NCBI GenBank assembly: GCA_964568805.1 | Contig: CAZMRW010000109.1 | Span: forward strand, 1 to 11,775 | Direction of reading: 5' to 3' | From: CAZMRW01 sp964568805 | Lineage (GTDB): Bacteria > Pseudomonadota > Gammaproteobacteria > Methylococcales > Methylomonadaceae | DNA length: 11,775 bases | Made by a program: the position numbers and the translations under genes | Notes under the pieces: generated by a model | Database searches by the model: none | What the model was told of the DNA's origin: nothing | What the model saw: the letters and a program-made list of their open reading frames with translations, nothing else | In this document: positions 1 through 6,230 of the stretch, piece by piece | How the letters are laid out: every line of letters starts with the position of its first letter | Position numbering within the stretch: the first letter of the stretch is position 1

Positions 1-1416
1 GAGTCTTTATTAACTTACACCGCTTGCCGGTCGATAATTTTGCAAGTGGCTCTTGAGATTAACCCGGACAATCCCGAGGAATATAAATATGCCGGCCAAT
101 GGCGGCGTTTTGAACACATCACCGAAAAAATAGTTGTCAAAAATGCCGATAACCAGGATATCGTGGTCAGAAATACTGCCTGGGGCCCGGTCTCGGCCGA
201 ACCGCTGCTTGACAAGCCTGTCGCAATACATTGGACGGCTCTCGATAGCGACACGGTCAATATCAGGTTAATTGATCTTGAACAGGCCGAGACGATGACG
301 CAAGCCATGACTGTCGCCCAGGAAATGGGCGGTCCGCAACTCAATTTTTTGGTTGCCGATGATCAAGGCCATATAGGCTGGACCATCATGGGTAAAATCC
401 CACGCCGTTATGGCGGCGACGGCTCGGTAAGCCGTTCCTGGTCCGATGGGAGCGTCGGCTGGGACGGCTACGTCGATGCCAACAGGCTGCCGCGCCAAAT
501 AGATCCTCCCGAAGGGTTTCTGGTTTCGGCCAACGATCGCCGCTTTGGCAAGGATTATCGTTATGTCATCGGCCGTCAGTTTGCCAATGGCTATCGAGCT
601 TACCGGATCAGCCGGCAACTCAGGCAGCAACAAAAAATCGATGAAAGATCGATGTTCGAATTGCAACTTGATGTCCAGACCGAGTTTTATACTTTTTATC
701 AGGAGCTGGCATTATCGGTCCTGTCGCCCCAACTCCTCGCAAAGGAACCGCAATGGGCGGAATTGCGCAACTATGTATCAGCCTGGAACGGCAGGGCCGA
801 TGTGCATAGTTTAGGCTTGCCCTTATTGATTGAGTTTCGGAAGCAATTGGCGAAATCGGTATTCAAGCCTTTTTTGGCGGCTTGCACCCAAACGGACCCG
901 AATTTCAGTTATTCGTGGACTTATATCGATACTCCGTTGCAAGCCATGTTAACAGAGAGAGTGCCTCAATTGCTTCCCGATCCAGTCCACTACCGCGACT
1001 GGGATAGTTTTATCCTGGGACAATTAAAACGAAGCGCGCAGCTAATAAAATTCGATTATTCCGTTACCGATTTATCGGCGTTAAATTGGGGCAGGGTAAA
1101 CACGGCGCGCTTCTCACACCCATTTTCTCATTTTCTGCCGATGCTGGCCGCATTGCTGGATATGCCGGCGGACGAATTGGCGGGTTGTTCCGAATGCATC
1201 CGGGTAGCAACGCCTCAATTCGGGGCCAGCGAACGGCTGGTGGTTTCTCCCATGCATATGAAAGATGCGATACTGCACATGCCCGGTGGGCAGTCCAGCC
1301 ATCCTCTGTCGCCTTATTACAGGGACCAGCAGGACTACTGGGTTAAAGGGTTGCCGATGCCGTTACTGGCCGATAAACCAGAACATAAGCTGGTGCTATC
1401 GCCCCAGCGACAATGA
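1..1416 (+). CDS. Penicillin acylase family protein, C-terminal part (5' truncated by window)
   Basis: The reading frame is open from the first base of the window, so the gene begins upstream; the TTG at 40 is only an internal codon. About 471 residues are visible. Stretches such as LNFLVADDQGHIGW followed by GKIPRR, and later PPEGFLVSANDRR, are typical of the beta-chain region of penicillin acylase (amidase) family Ntn hydrolases. Family members are exported to the periplasm and self-cleave to expose a catalytic N-terminal serine on the beta chain. That serine and the alpha chain would lie upstream and cannot be checked. Known members hydrolyse amide bonds in penicillins, acyl-homoserine lactones or other N-acyl compounds; the substrate here is unknown. 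The gene converges on the GDT1-family gene with a gap of 50 bases and no clear terminator hairpin between them. Confidence 0.88.
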   Translation, partial: ESLLTYTACRSIILQVALEINPDNPEEYKYAGQWRRFEHITEKIVVKNADNQDIVVRNTAWGPVSAEPLLDKPVAIHWTALDSDTVNIRLIDLEQAETMTQAMTVAQEMGGPQLNFLVADDQGHIGWTIMGKIPRRYGGDGSVSRSWSDGSVGWDGYVDANRLPRQIDPPEGFLVSANDRRFGKDYRYVIGRQFANGYRAYRISRQLRQQQKIDERSMFELQLDVQTEFYTFYQELALSVLSPQLLAKEPQWAELRNYVSAWNGRADVHSLGLPLLIEFRKQLAKSVFKPFLAACTQTDPNFSYSWTYIDTPLQAMLTERVPQLLPDPVHYRDWDSFILGQLKRSAQLIKFDYSVTDLSALNWGRVNTARFSHPFSHFLPMLAALLDMPADELAGCSECIRVATPQFGASERLVVSPMHMKDAILHMPGGQSSHPLSPYYRDQQDYWVKGLPMPLLADKPEHKLVLSPQRQ

Positions 1417-1466
1417 CCAGCGATCAGGCCACAAACGTCATGTTCATTTTCCTGAATAACGGGATT

Positions 1467-2174
1467 TTAGTGATTTAAGTAGTCGATATAGGCACGGTAA
1501 CCTGCGTAAACTGACAAAATCAGGAAGATGGCGCCGCTGATCCGATGCAGCCATACCAACGGAAGTTTTTTTAGTATCGTGCGCCCTGCCAGGACTCCCA
1601 ATGCTGAAGTAGAGGCTAATGCGGCCGTAGAGCCCAGCCATACCGCCGCTGGTATCGCCGTACTGCTTAAGGCCACGACGGCTAGTTGAGTTTTGTCGCC
1701 AAATTCGGCGACAGTGATTAAAAAAAAAGTGGTAAAGAAAATACTGTGGCCGCTTTTTTCCCTGATTTCTTCATTGCCGTCATCCTCATCCACACGCAAC
1801 GAGTGTACGCCGAAAACGGCGAACAATAAGGCAACCGTCGCCGCAACAATATATTCAGGCAACCAGCTGGCAATGGCGACTCCGAAAACAACGGCCAAGG
1901 TGTTTAATAGGGCAAACGCAGCGATGGCGCCTAGCAGAATTGGCAGGGCTCGATGTCTGGATGCCAGGGTCATGCAAACCAGCTGGCTTTTGTCGCCTAT
2001 TTCCGCCGCGACAATCAAGGCAAAACTGGTTGCGGCTGTCGCAGATAGCTCGGCAATATTGCCATAAGTCAGTAATGTAATAAATTTGCGTATAAATCCC
2101 TGAATGGTTTCGTGTGTATTGACAATCGCCGGAGAGGCGAGCAAGTGTTGCAAAGTGTCTAAAAAATAATCCAT
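1467..2174 (-). CDS. GDT1/TMEM165 (UPF0016) family divalent cation exporter
   Basis: This 235-residue membrane protein carries the two hallmark repeats of the UPF0016/GDT1 family: EIGDKSQ at residues 58-64 and EFGDKTQ at 157-163. Each lies in a hydrophobic segment, and an acidic cytoplasmic linker (DEDDGNEE, about 129-136) separates the two halves. Bacterial relatives such as MneA of Vibrio export manganese, and eukaryotic ones move Mn2+ or Ca2+ in exchange for protons, so Mn2+ export is the likely role (family inference). Roughly 45 mostly polar residues precede the first membrane segment, longer than I expect for the family. The ATG at 2174 lacks an obvious Shine-Dalgarno sequence, so the start could be downstream. 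It follows the ZIP gene by 54 bases on the same strand, with no terminator between, and is probably cotranscribed with it. Confidence 0.9.
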   Translation of the reverse strand: MDYFLDTLQHLLASPAIVNTHETIQGFIRKFITLLTYGNIAELSATAATSFALIVAAEIGDKSQLVCMTLASRHRALPILLGAIAAFALLNTLAVVFGVAIASWLPEYIVAATVALLFAVFGVHSLRVDEDDGNEEIREKSGHSIFFTTFFLITVAEFGDKTQLAVVALSSTAIPAAVWLGSTAALASTSALGVLAGRTILKKLPLVWLHRISGAIFLILSVYAGYRAYIDYLNH

Positions 2175-2228
2175 AGGCTGGCCGTTTGAGTTTTGTGTTT
2201 TTTAGATAGGCTGGGCACGTCTCAAGGA

Positions 2229-3191
2229 TCAACCCAGCATGTTGTCCAAAATCATCATGATGATAAAGCCGATCATCAGAGCGAACGTTGCATAGCGGGA
2301 ACGGCCGCCGGAACCGGAGTTAGCGTGAGATTCCGGAATAATTTCTTCACTGATGACAAACAGCATGGCGCCGGCGGCAAAACCCATGGCTATCGGCAGG
2401 ATGGGCTGAAAAACAGTGACCATGGTAATGCCGAGCAGGCCGCCGACGGGTTCAACCAACCCGGTAATCGTAGCAATGGCGACAGCGTGCCATTTGTTGT
2501 AGCCCAAACCAACCAGGGGCAAGGCAACGGCCAGGCCCTCCGGGATATTTTGCAGGGCAATGGCGATAGCCAGAACAATGCCGGTTTTCATTTCGCCGGT
2601 ACCGAAACTCACGCCTACGGACATGCCTTCAGGAAAGTTATGGATGGTAATGGCGATAATGAACAGCCAGATTTTATTTAACGAAGTCTTATGAAGATCG
2701 GAAACCGCATCAAAATGGACATGGGGCAATTGGCGATCGGCATAATGCAGAAACAAAGCGCCTATCAACATGCCGGCGGAAACGATATAGATGCCTTTCG
2801 CGGGCCAGATCACATTGCCATAGGCCATGCCGGGAACGAGCAGTGAAAATGCCGTTGCCGCCAGCATAACGCCGGCAGCGCCGCCTAACATGCTGTTAAA
2901 AAGGTTATTCGAAATATCCTTGAAAAACAGCGCCGGTAACGCACCGAGTGCTGTGGCCAGTCCTGCTAAAATACTGGCCAAAAAGCCGATAACGACAATT
3001 TTTCCGAAAGCAAGATATAAACCGCCAAAAACGATCAACTGGGACAGCAGGAATAGTCCCGCAATGGTCGCCCATCGTTGCATCGGGGGCATAGCCATTA
3101 ATTTTTTATAGTATTCGCTGGCGGTAACTCTGGCGGCCAGGTTGGCCAGATAAAGCTGCGTTTTTTTAATGGTATTGGTTGTGATTGTCAT
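2229..3191 (-). CDS. ZIP family divalent metal transporter
   Basis: This is a 320-residue inner-membrane protein of the ZIP (ZupT/GufA-like) family, which moves Zn2+, Fe2+, Mn2+ or related metals into the cytoplasm. The metal-site motifs are visible: HNFPEG at residues 184-189 and QNIPEG at 214-219 in consecutive membrane helices, then LVEPVGG (245-251) and SEEIIPESH (281-289). A histidine-containing segment between helices (LPHVHF, 155-160) fits the usual variable loop. The second motif begins with Gln where many ZIP proteins have His, as in GufA-type members. About 40 polar residues precede the first membrane helix. The start is ATG at 3191, with only purine-rich upstream sequence as a ribosome site. 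It is the first gene of a likely two-gene unit with the GDT1-family exporter. Metal specificity cannot be decided from sequence. Confidence 0.9.
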   Translation of the reverse strand: MTITTNTIKKTQLYLANLAARVTASEYYKKLMAMPPMQRWATIAGLFLLSQLIVFGGLYLAFGKIVVIGFLASILAGLATALGALPALFFKDISNNLFNSMLGGAAGVMLAATAFSLLVPGMAYGNVIWPAKGIYIVSAGMLIGALFLHYADRQLPHVHFDAVSDLHKTSLNKIWLFIIAITIHNFPEGMSVGVSFGTGEMKTGIVLAIAIALQNIPEGLAVALPLVGLGYNKWHAVAIATITGLVEPVGGLLGITMVTVFQPILPIAMGFAAGAMLFVISEEIIPESHANSGSGGRSRYATFALMIGFIIMMILDNMLG

Positions 3192-3233
3192 CGGTTTTGC
3201 CTGCCTCTGCCTGTTGTGGTATTTGAACGTGGC

Positions 3234-3239
3234 ATTATA
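3234..3239 (-). promoter_or_regulatory. Candidate -10 element for the ZIP/GDT1 unit
   Basis: On the minus strand there is a perfect TATAAT at 3239-3234, about 43 bases upstream of the ZIP start codon. The -35 region at the right distance (about 3257-3263) is poor, reading GAATCA or TGAATC. The site is plausible because it is the only consensus hexamer in the short divergent spacer. I see no recognisable Zur, Fur or MntR operator and no manganese riboswitch around it. Confidence 0.35.
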
Positions 3240-3360
3240 GCGAAATACCGATGTTCTGATTCAGGATTCTAGGAATATTTCCTTTTCTTGGTGCGCCGAT
3301 AGTGCATGGCTATTGAATTGGCTATCATGGCCGGTTTATCAATATTTAAATGAGAGTAGC

Positions 3361-5664
3361 ATGAAGAAACTTGCCTGTGTTGCCCTATCCGGCTTGACGG
3401 TATTGTCGACCGCTATGGCCGAGGAACAGCCTCCTGAAGATCTCGATGTTGTCGAGGTTATCGATGTCTCGCCCCTGCAGGGCAGCGGCGTCGAAGCCAA
3501 AAAAATACCGGCTAATATCCAGACTGCGAACGCCAAGCAAATGGAAAAAGCCCAGAGTATTTCATTATCGGATTATATGAACCGTTATCTGGGCAGCGTC
3601 CATGTCAACGAGGCGCAAAACAACCCGTTGCAGCCAGATGTATACTATCGCGGTTTTGTCGCGTCGCCGTTACTTGGATTGCCGCAAGGTTTGTCGACCT
3701 ATGTCAATGGCGTCAGGTTCAACGAGCCTTTTGGCGATTCGGTCAATTGGGATCTGATCCCGCGCGGCGCTATCGATACGATGGAGTTGTATCCAGGTTC
3801 CAATCCGCTATACGGCTTGAACACGCTGGGCGGAGCCATATCACTCAGGACCAAGACCGGCTTTTCGGCTCCGAAACATCAGTTTGAAGCCTACGGCGGG
3901 TCCTGGGACCGGCATTCAGAAGAACTGATCAGCGGCTGGAATAACGGCACCTTCGGTTATTTTCTCGATCTGCATCATTTTGATGAGGAAGGCTGGCGTA
4001 ATTTTTCTCCGACCGAGGCCAATCAGGTACTCGGCACGTTAAGCTGGCGCAATGACAGAGGTTCGCTGGATGTGACGCTGGCCGGTAATGACAATGATCT
4101 GCGCGGCAACGGCGCTGTGCCGATTCAGTTGCAGCAGCAAAACCGGGAAGCCGTATTCACGCATCCGGATCAGACCATTACCCGCATGTTTTTTTCCGAA
4201 CTGGCCGGCAGTTATGCGCTGACCGATCAAATCGAAGTGAGCGGCAATGCCTATTTCCGGCAAAATCGGATTAAAACCTTTAATGGAGACGACAGCGATT
4301 TCGACGAATGCTCGTTCGATAATACCTTGTTGTGCGATGAAGGGGATGAACTGGTAGAAAATTTAAACAGCGGCACTGTTCTTGCCGGTGATAATGTCGA
4401 AGGTGCCACCAACAATACCAGTGCCACCCAGATGCGCAGTCGGGGCGGCACGATTCAGGCGATGTTCGACCATGACTGGTTCGGACATAAAAACAATCTG
4501 CTCTTGGGAGGCAGCTATGATTACGCGGACGTGCATTTCGGTTCGGACACCGAATTGGCGCAATTGACGCCTGACCGGGGTACCATCGGTAGTAACATTC
4601 TGGTTGAAGAGGCTAGAGTCCGCTTGAATACTGTGACAGAAACCTACGGCTTTTATTTGAGCGACAGTTTTTCGCTCACCGACAAATTAACCGCGACGCT
4701 GGCGGGGCGCTATAACCATGTCAGCGTGACGATGGCCAACCAGTTTATCGACGGCGAGGACAAGCTGAGCGGCCACCACAATTTCGAACGCTTTAATCCT
4801 TCTGCCGGCTTGACGTATCAGATTTTGGAGAATCTCGGCGTCTACGGCAGTTACAGCGAATCATCGAGAGCGCCGACGCCGATGGAACTCAGCTGCGCCG
4901 ATCCGAACGATCCGTGCCGCCTGCCGAACGCCTTTGTTGCCGATCCGCCGCTCGATCAGGTGGTCGCGAAAACCTGGGAAGGCGGCTTCCGCGGAGATTT
5001 TAACAAGCTGATCGGCAAAGGCGAAACCAAGTGGAATCTCGGCTATTTCAATGCCACCAATCATGACGACATTATTTTCCGCCGCGACGGCGACAGCATC
5101 AGCGAGGGATATTTCAGCAATGTCGGGCAAACCCGGCGCTACGGCGTTGAGGCAGGCGTAAATTCTTTTATCCCTACTCTGTTCAGTTCAATCGACAATT
5201 GGAACTTTTCGGCAAACTATACCTATCTTAATGCCCGCTTTCTGGACGGTTTCACGATACAGAATCCGCTGGATGATGCAGAAGCTGCGCAAGTTCAGCG
5301 CGGCGACAAGATACCGGGCATTCCGGAGCATATCTTCAAGGCGTCGGCCGGTGTCGAACTTTGGCAGCGATTGTCGCTGGCAATCGATGGTTTATACAGC
5401 AGCGATCAGTTTTTCCGGGGTGATGAGGCCAATGTGACCGACCAGTTGAAAGGATATTGGCTGTTTAATGCCCGGGCCGAATATAAATTCAACAAGAATT
5501 TCGCCTTATTCGGCAAGATCGATAACATTTTTGACAATAACTACAATTCTTTTGGTACATTCGGAGAACCGGATGAGGTACTGGGCGACGCCTTTAACGA
5601 CAACCGATTTGTTTCGCCGGGTGCGCCAAGGGCAGGGTGGATAGGGGTGCGTTTGACGTTGTAG
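3361..5664 (+). CDS. TonB-dependent outer-membrane receptor
   Basis: A 767-residue TonB-dependent receptor. I chose ATG at 3361, not the in-frame TTG at 3313, because it starts a textbook signal peptide (MKKLACVALSGLTVLSTAMA, then EEQ) and has GAGAG just upstream. A possible TonB box (VVEVIDVS) lies at residues 30-37. The plug domain spans roughly 45-170, with YVNGVRFNEPFGDSVNWDLIP, SNPLYGLNTLGGAISLRT and related plug signatures. The rest is a beta-barrel ending in a typical GWIGVRLTL strand. Two cysteine pairs (317/325 and 512/519) sit in probable extracellular loops, the first within a strongly acidic stretch (308-333). Such receptors import siderophores, metal complexes, cobalamin, sugars or other large ligands using TonB-ExbBD energy. 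The divergent ZIP and GDT1 genes suggest a metal but do not prove it. Confidence 0.95.
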   Translation: MKKLACVALSGLTVLSTAMAEEQPPEDLDVVEVIDVSPLQGSGVEAKKIPANIQTANAKQMEKAQSISLSDYMNRYLGSVHVNEAQNNPLQPDVYYRGFVASPLLGLPQGLSTYVNGVRFNEPFGDSVNWDLIPRGAIDTMELYPGSNPLYGLNTLGGAISLRTKTGFSAPKHQFEAYGGSWDRHSEELISGWNNGTFGYFLDLHHFDEEGWRNFSPTEANQVLGTLSWRNDRGSLDVTLAGNDNDLRGNGAVPIQLQQQNREAVFTHPDQTITRMFFSELAGSYALTDQIEVSGNAYFRQNRIKTFNGDDSDFDECSFDNTLLCDEGDELVENLNSGTVLAGDNVEGATNNTSATQMRSRGGTIQAMFDHDWFGHKNNLLLGGSYDYADVHFGSDTELAQLTPDRGTIGSNILVEEARVRLNTVTETYGFYLSDSFSLTDKLTATLAGRYNHVSVTMANQFIDGEDKLSGHHNFERFNPSAGLTYQILENLGVYGSYSESSRAPTPMELSCADPNDPCRLPNAFVADPPLDQVVAKTWEGGFRGDFNKLIGKGETKWNLGYFNATNHDDIIFRRDGDSISEGYFSNVGQTRRYGVEAGVNSFIPTLFSSIDNWNFSANYTYLNARFLDGFTIQNPLDDAEAAQVQRGDKIPGIPEHIFKASAGVELWQRLSLAIDGLYSSDQFFRGDEANVTDQLKGYWLFNARAEYKFNKNFALFGKIDNIFDNNYNSFGTFGEPDEVLGDAFNDNRFVSPGAPRAGWIGVRLTL

Positions 5665-5716
5665 TAGTGGCGTGGCTCGATGCAAGCCGACGTTTAGCAA
5701 TGAGAGCGGGTTTGCC

Positions 5717-5739
5717 AAAAACGGGCAGCCCGTTTTTTT
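5717..5739 (+). terminator. Intrinsic terminator of the TonB receptor gene
   Basis: A hairpin with GC-rich core ACGGG, loop CAG, CCCGT, flanked by an A-run on the left and a run of seven T on the right, lies about 55 bases after the receptor stop codon. Because the A-run pairs with the T-run and is followed by T on the other strand, it could also terminate minus-strand transcripts. Confidence 0.75.
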
Positions 5740-5767
5740 ATCCGGCATGCCTGTTTATTACAGGCAA

Positions 5768-5790
5768 TAAAAAGCCCGCATAAAGCGGGC
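5768..5790 (-). terminator. Strong minus-strand intrinsic terminator
   Basis: Read on the minus strand, GCCCGC, loop TTTAT, GCGGGC is followed directly by TTTTTATT. There is no T-run on the plus side, so it is oriented for minus-strand transcription. The nearest annotated minus-strand gene, bepA, ends 440 bases upstream, which is far for its own terminator and suggests a separate transcript in between. Confidence 0.75.
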
Positions 5791-5950
5791 ATGTTGAGCT
5801 GTTTTATTATTGTTATTGCGTTGTAATGAATTGTAGTCTTTACAACTTTTACTCAAGCAGGTTAACTTAATTTATTATTTTTATCAGCATAGCCAAATAG
5901 ACTATCCTCCTCAATGCCGGTAGCTTAACCAGGCTTGCTCTCTAAGAGCA
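5768..5950 (-). ncRNA. Candidate independently transcribed small RNA, about 183 nt
   Basis: The minus strand shows a complete unit with no gene of normal size: a promoter (5985-5956), a predicted start near 5950, and a strong terminator at 5790-5768. Structural elements inside are a 5' stem of TGCTCT pairing with AGAGCA (part of an almost perfect 9-bp stem at 5953-5933 with one G-T pair), a small stem CTGGT/ACCGG (5932-5917), a 7-bp stem GTTGTAA/TTACAAC (5846-5820) and the terminator. The single-stranded stretch GAGGAGG (5912-5906) could be a ribosome site for a nine-codon ORF (TTG at 5896, stop ending 5867). I do not recognise it as 6S, 4.5S, tmRNA, RNase P RNA or a known riboswitch. Alternatively it may be the leader or tail of a longer transcript. 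Function unknown. Confidence 0.4.
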
Positions 5951-5955
5951 GGCGT

Positions 5956-5985
5956 ATTCTATATCTAAAAAAATATCGGTGTCTA
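5956..5985 (-). promoter_or_regulatory. Candidate strong promoter of the minus-strand small RNA
   Basis: On the minus strand a -35 of TAGACA (5985-5980, one mismatch to consensus) is followed after 18 bases by TAGAAT (5961-5956, one mismatch), or after 16 bases by TATAGA (5963-5958). A tract of almost pure A/T lies directly upstream of the -35, as in UP elements. A GC-rich ACGCC follows the -10, resembling the discriminator of stable-RNA promoters. This is pattern matching only. Confidence 0.45.
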
Positions 5986-6009
5986 TTAAAAAAAACAGTT
6001 TTTTTTAAT
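5985..6009. repeat. Perfect A/T inverted repeat (11-bp arms, 3-base loop)
   Basis: The arm ATTAAAAAAAA (5985-5995), loop CAG, and arm TTTTTTTTAAT (5999-6009) form a perfect inverted repeat. It lies inside an A/T tract that continues as ten T to 6018 and a further A-run to about 6031. It abuts the -35 of the candidate small-RNA promoter and could act as an UP element or bent DNA. It could also be a target of an H-NS-like protein (inference). Confidence 0.6.
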
Positions 6010-6142
6010 TTTTTTTTTATCTACAAAAAAAGTTAATTAATACAGTAAATTATAAGTCTTTAGAAGGCTCTAATATATTAAATTAGCGGTTTTTTCCGGT
6101 CTTGTTAAGCCGTCGTTCATTTAAGTTCTGACAGCTTTTTCT

Positions 6143-6166
6143 GCATTGAATTGAATGAATCAATGC
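6143..6166. repeat. Hairpin downstream of bepA
   Basis: GCATTGA (6143-6149) and TCAATGC (6160-6166) form a perfect 7-bp stem with a 10-base loop, 64 bases after the bepA stop on the minus strand. A second small hairpin, CAGGT-7-ACCTG, lies at about 6170-6186. Neither has a following T-run on the minus strand, so they are not classic terminators; they may stabilise the 3' end of the bepA transcript. Confidence 0.35.
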
Positions 6167-6230
6167 GACAGGTTAGATTCACCTGAAACTTGTTTTTTGC
6201 GGTAAACACAGTCGTTATAACTTCAAAAAC

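Larger units (their letters stand above)
5665..6230. other. Long gene-poor spacer between the TonB receptor gene and bepA
   Basis: These 566 bases contain no sizeable ORF. Contents from left to right: the receptor terminator (5717-5739); a small hairpin GCCTG-7-CAGGC (5749-5765); a strong minus-strand terminator (5768-5790); a hairpin GTTGTAA-13-TTACAAC (5820-5846); a 5'-end hairpin and promoter for a candidate minus-strand RNA (5933-5985); an extreme A/T tract with an inverted repeat (5985-6036); and two more hairpins just after the bepA stop (6143-6186). The stretch from 5791 to 6060 is much more AT-rich than the flanking genes. Confidence 0.7.

Noticed and set aside
2193..2681. 162-codon open frame on the plus strand opposite the ZIP gene
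   Set aside because: It lies wholly antisense to the clearly conserved ZIP gene and its peptide is low-complexity (rich in Gly, Gln, Asn, His) with no recognisable domain, as expected of a shadow frame.
3192..3360. Possible yybP-ykoY manganese riboswitch or Zur/Fur/MntR operator upstream of the ZIP or TonB receptor genes
   Set aside because: The leader of the ZIP gene after its -10 is only about 40 bases, too short for that riboswitch, and I found no inverted repeat matching the operators I know.
3313..3360. Earlier TTG start for the TonB receptor
   Set aside because: It would put 16 residues in front of an otherwise typical signal peptide; ATG at 3361 has a purine-rich ribosome site and a clean signal sequence.
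5749..5765. Hairpin GCCTG-7-CAGGC as a third terminator
   Set aside because: There is no T-run after it on either strand and the stem is only five base pairs; it sits between two better terminators.
5912..5965. On the plus strand, a hairpin with a 7-base loop CTCTAAG that looks like a tRNA anticodon arm with anticodon CTA (amber)
   Set aside because: No T-arm (GTTCGA-like) sequence follows, no matching 7-bp acceptor stem or proper D-arm can be drawn, and the downstream bases are pure A/T. The hairpin is better explained as the 5' stem of the minus-strand transcript.
5967..6036. Long A and T homopolymer runs as a sign of an assembly error or an integrated foreign element
   Set aside because: The runs form an ordered inverted repeat placed exactly upstream of a good promoter, and no terminal repeats, transposase or target-site duplication are nearby.
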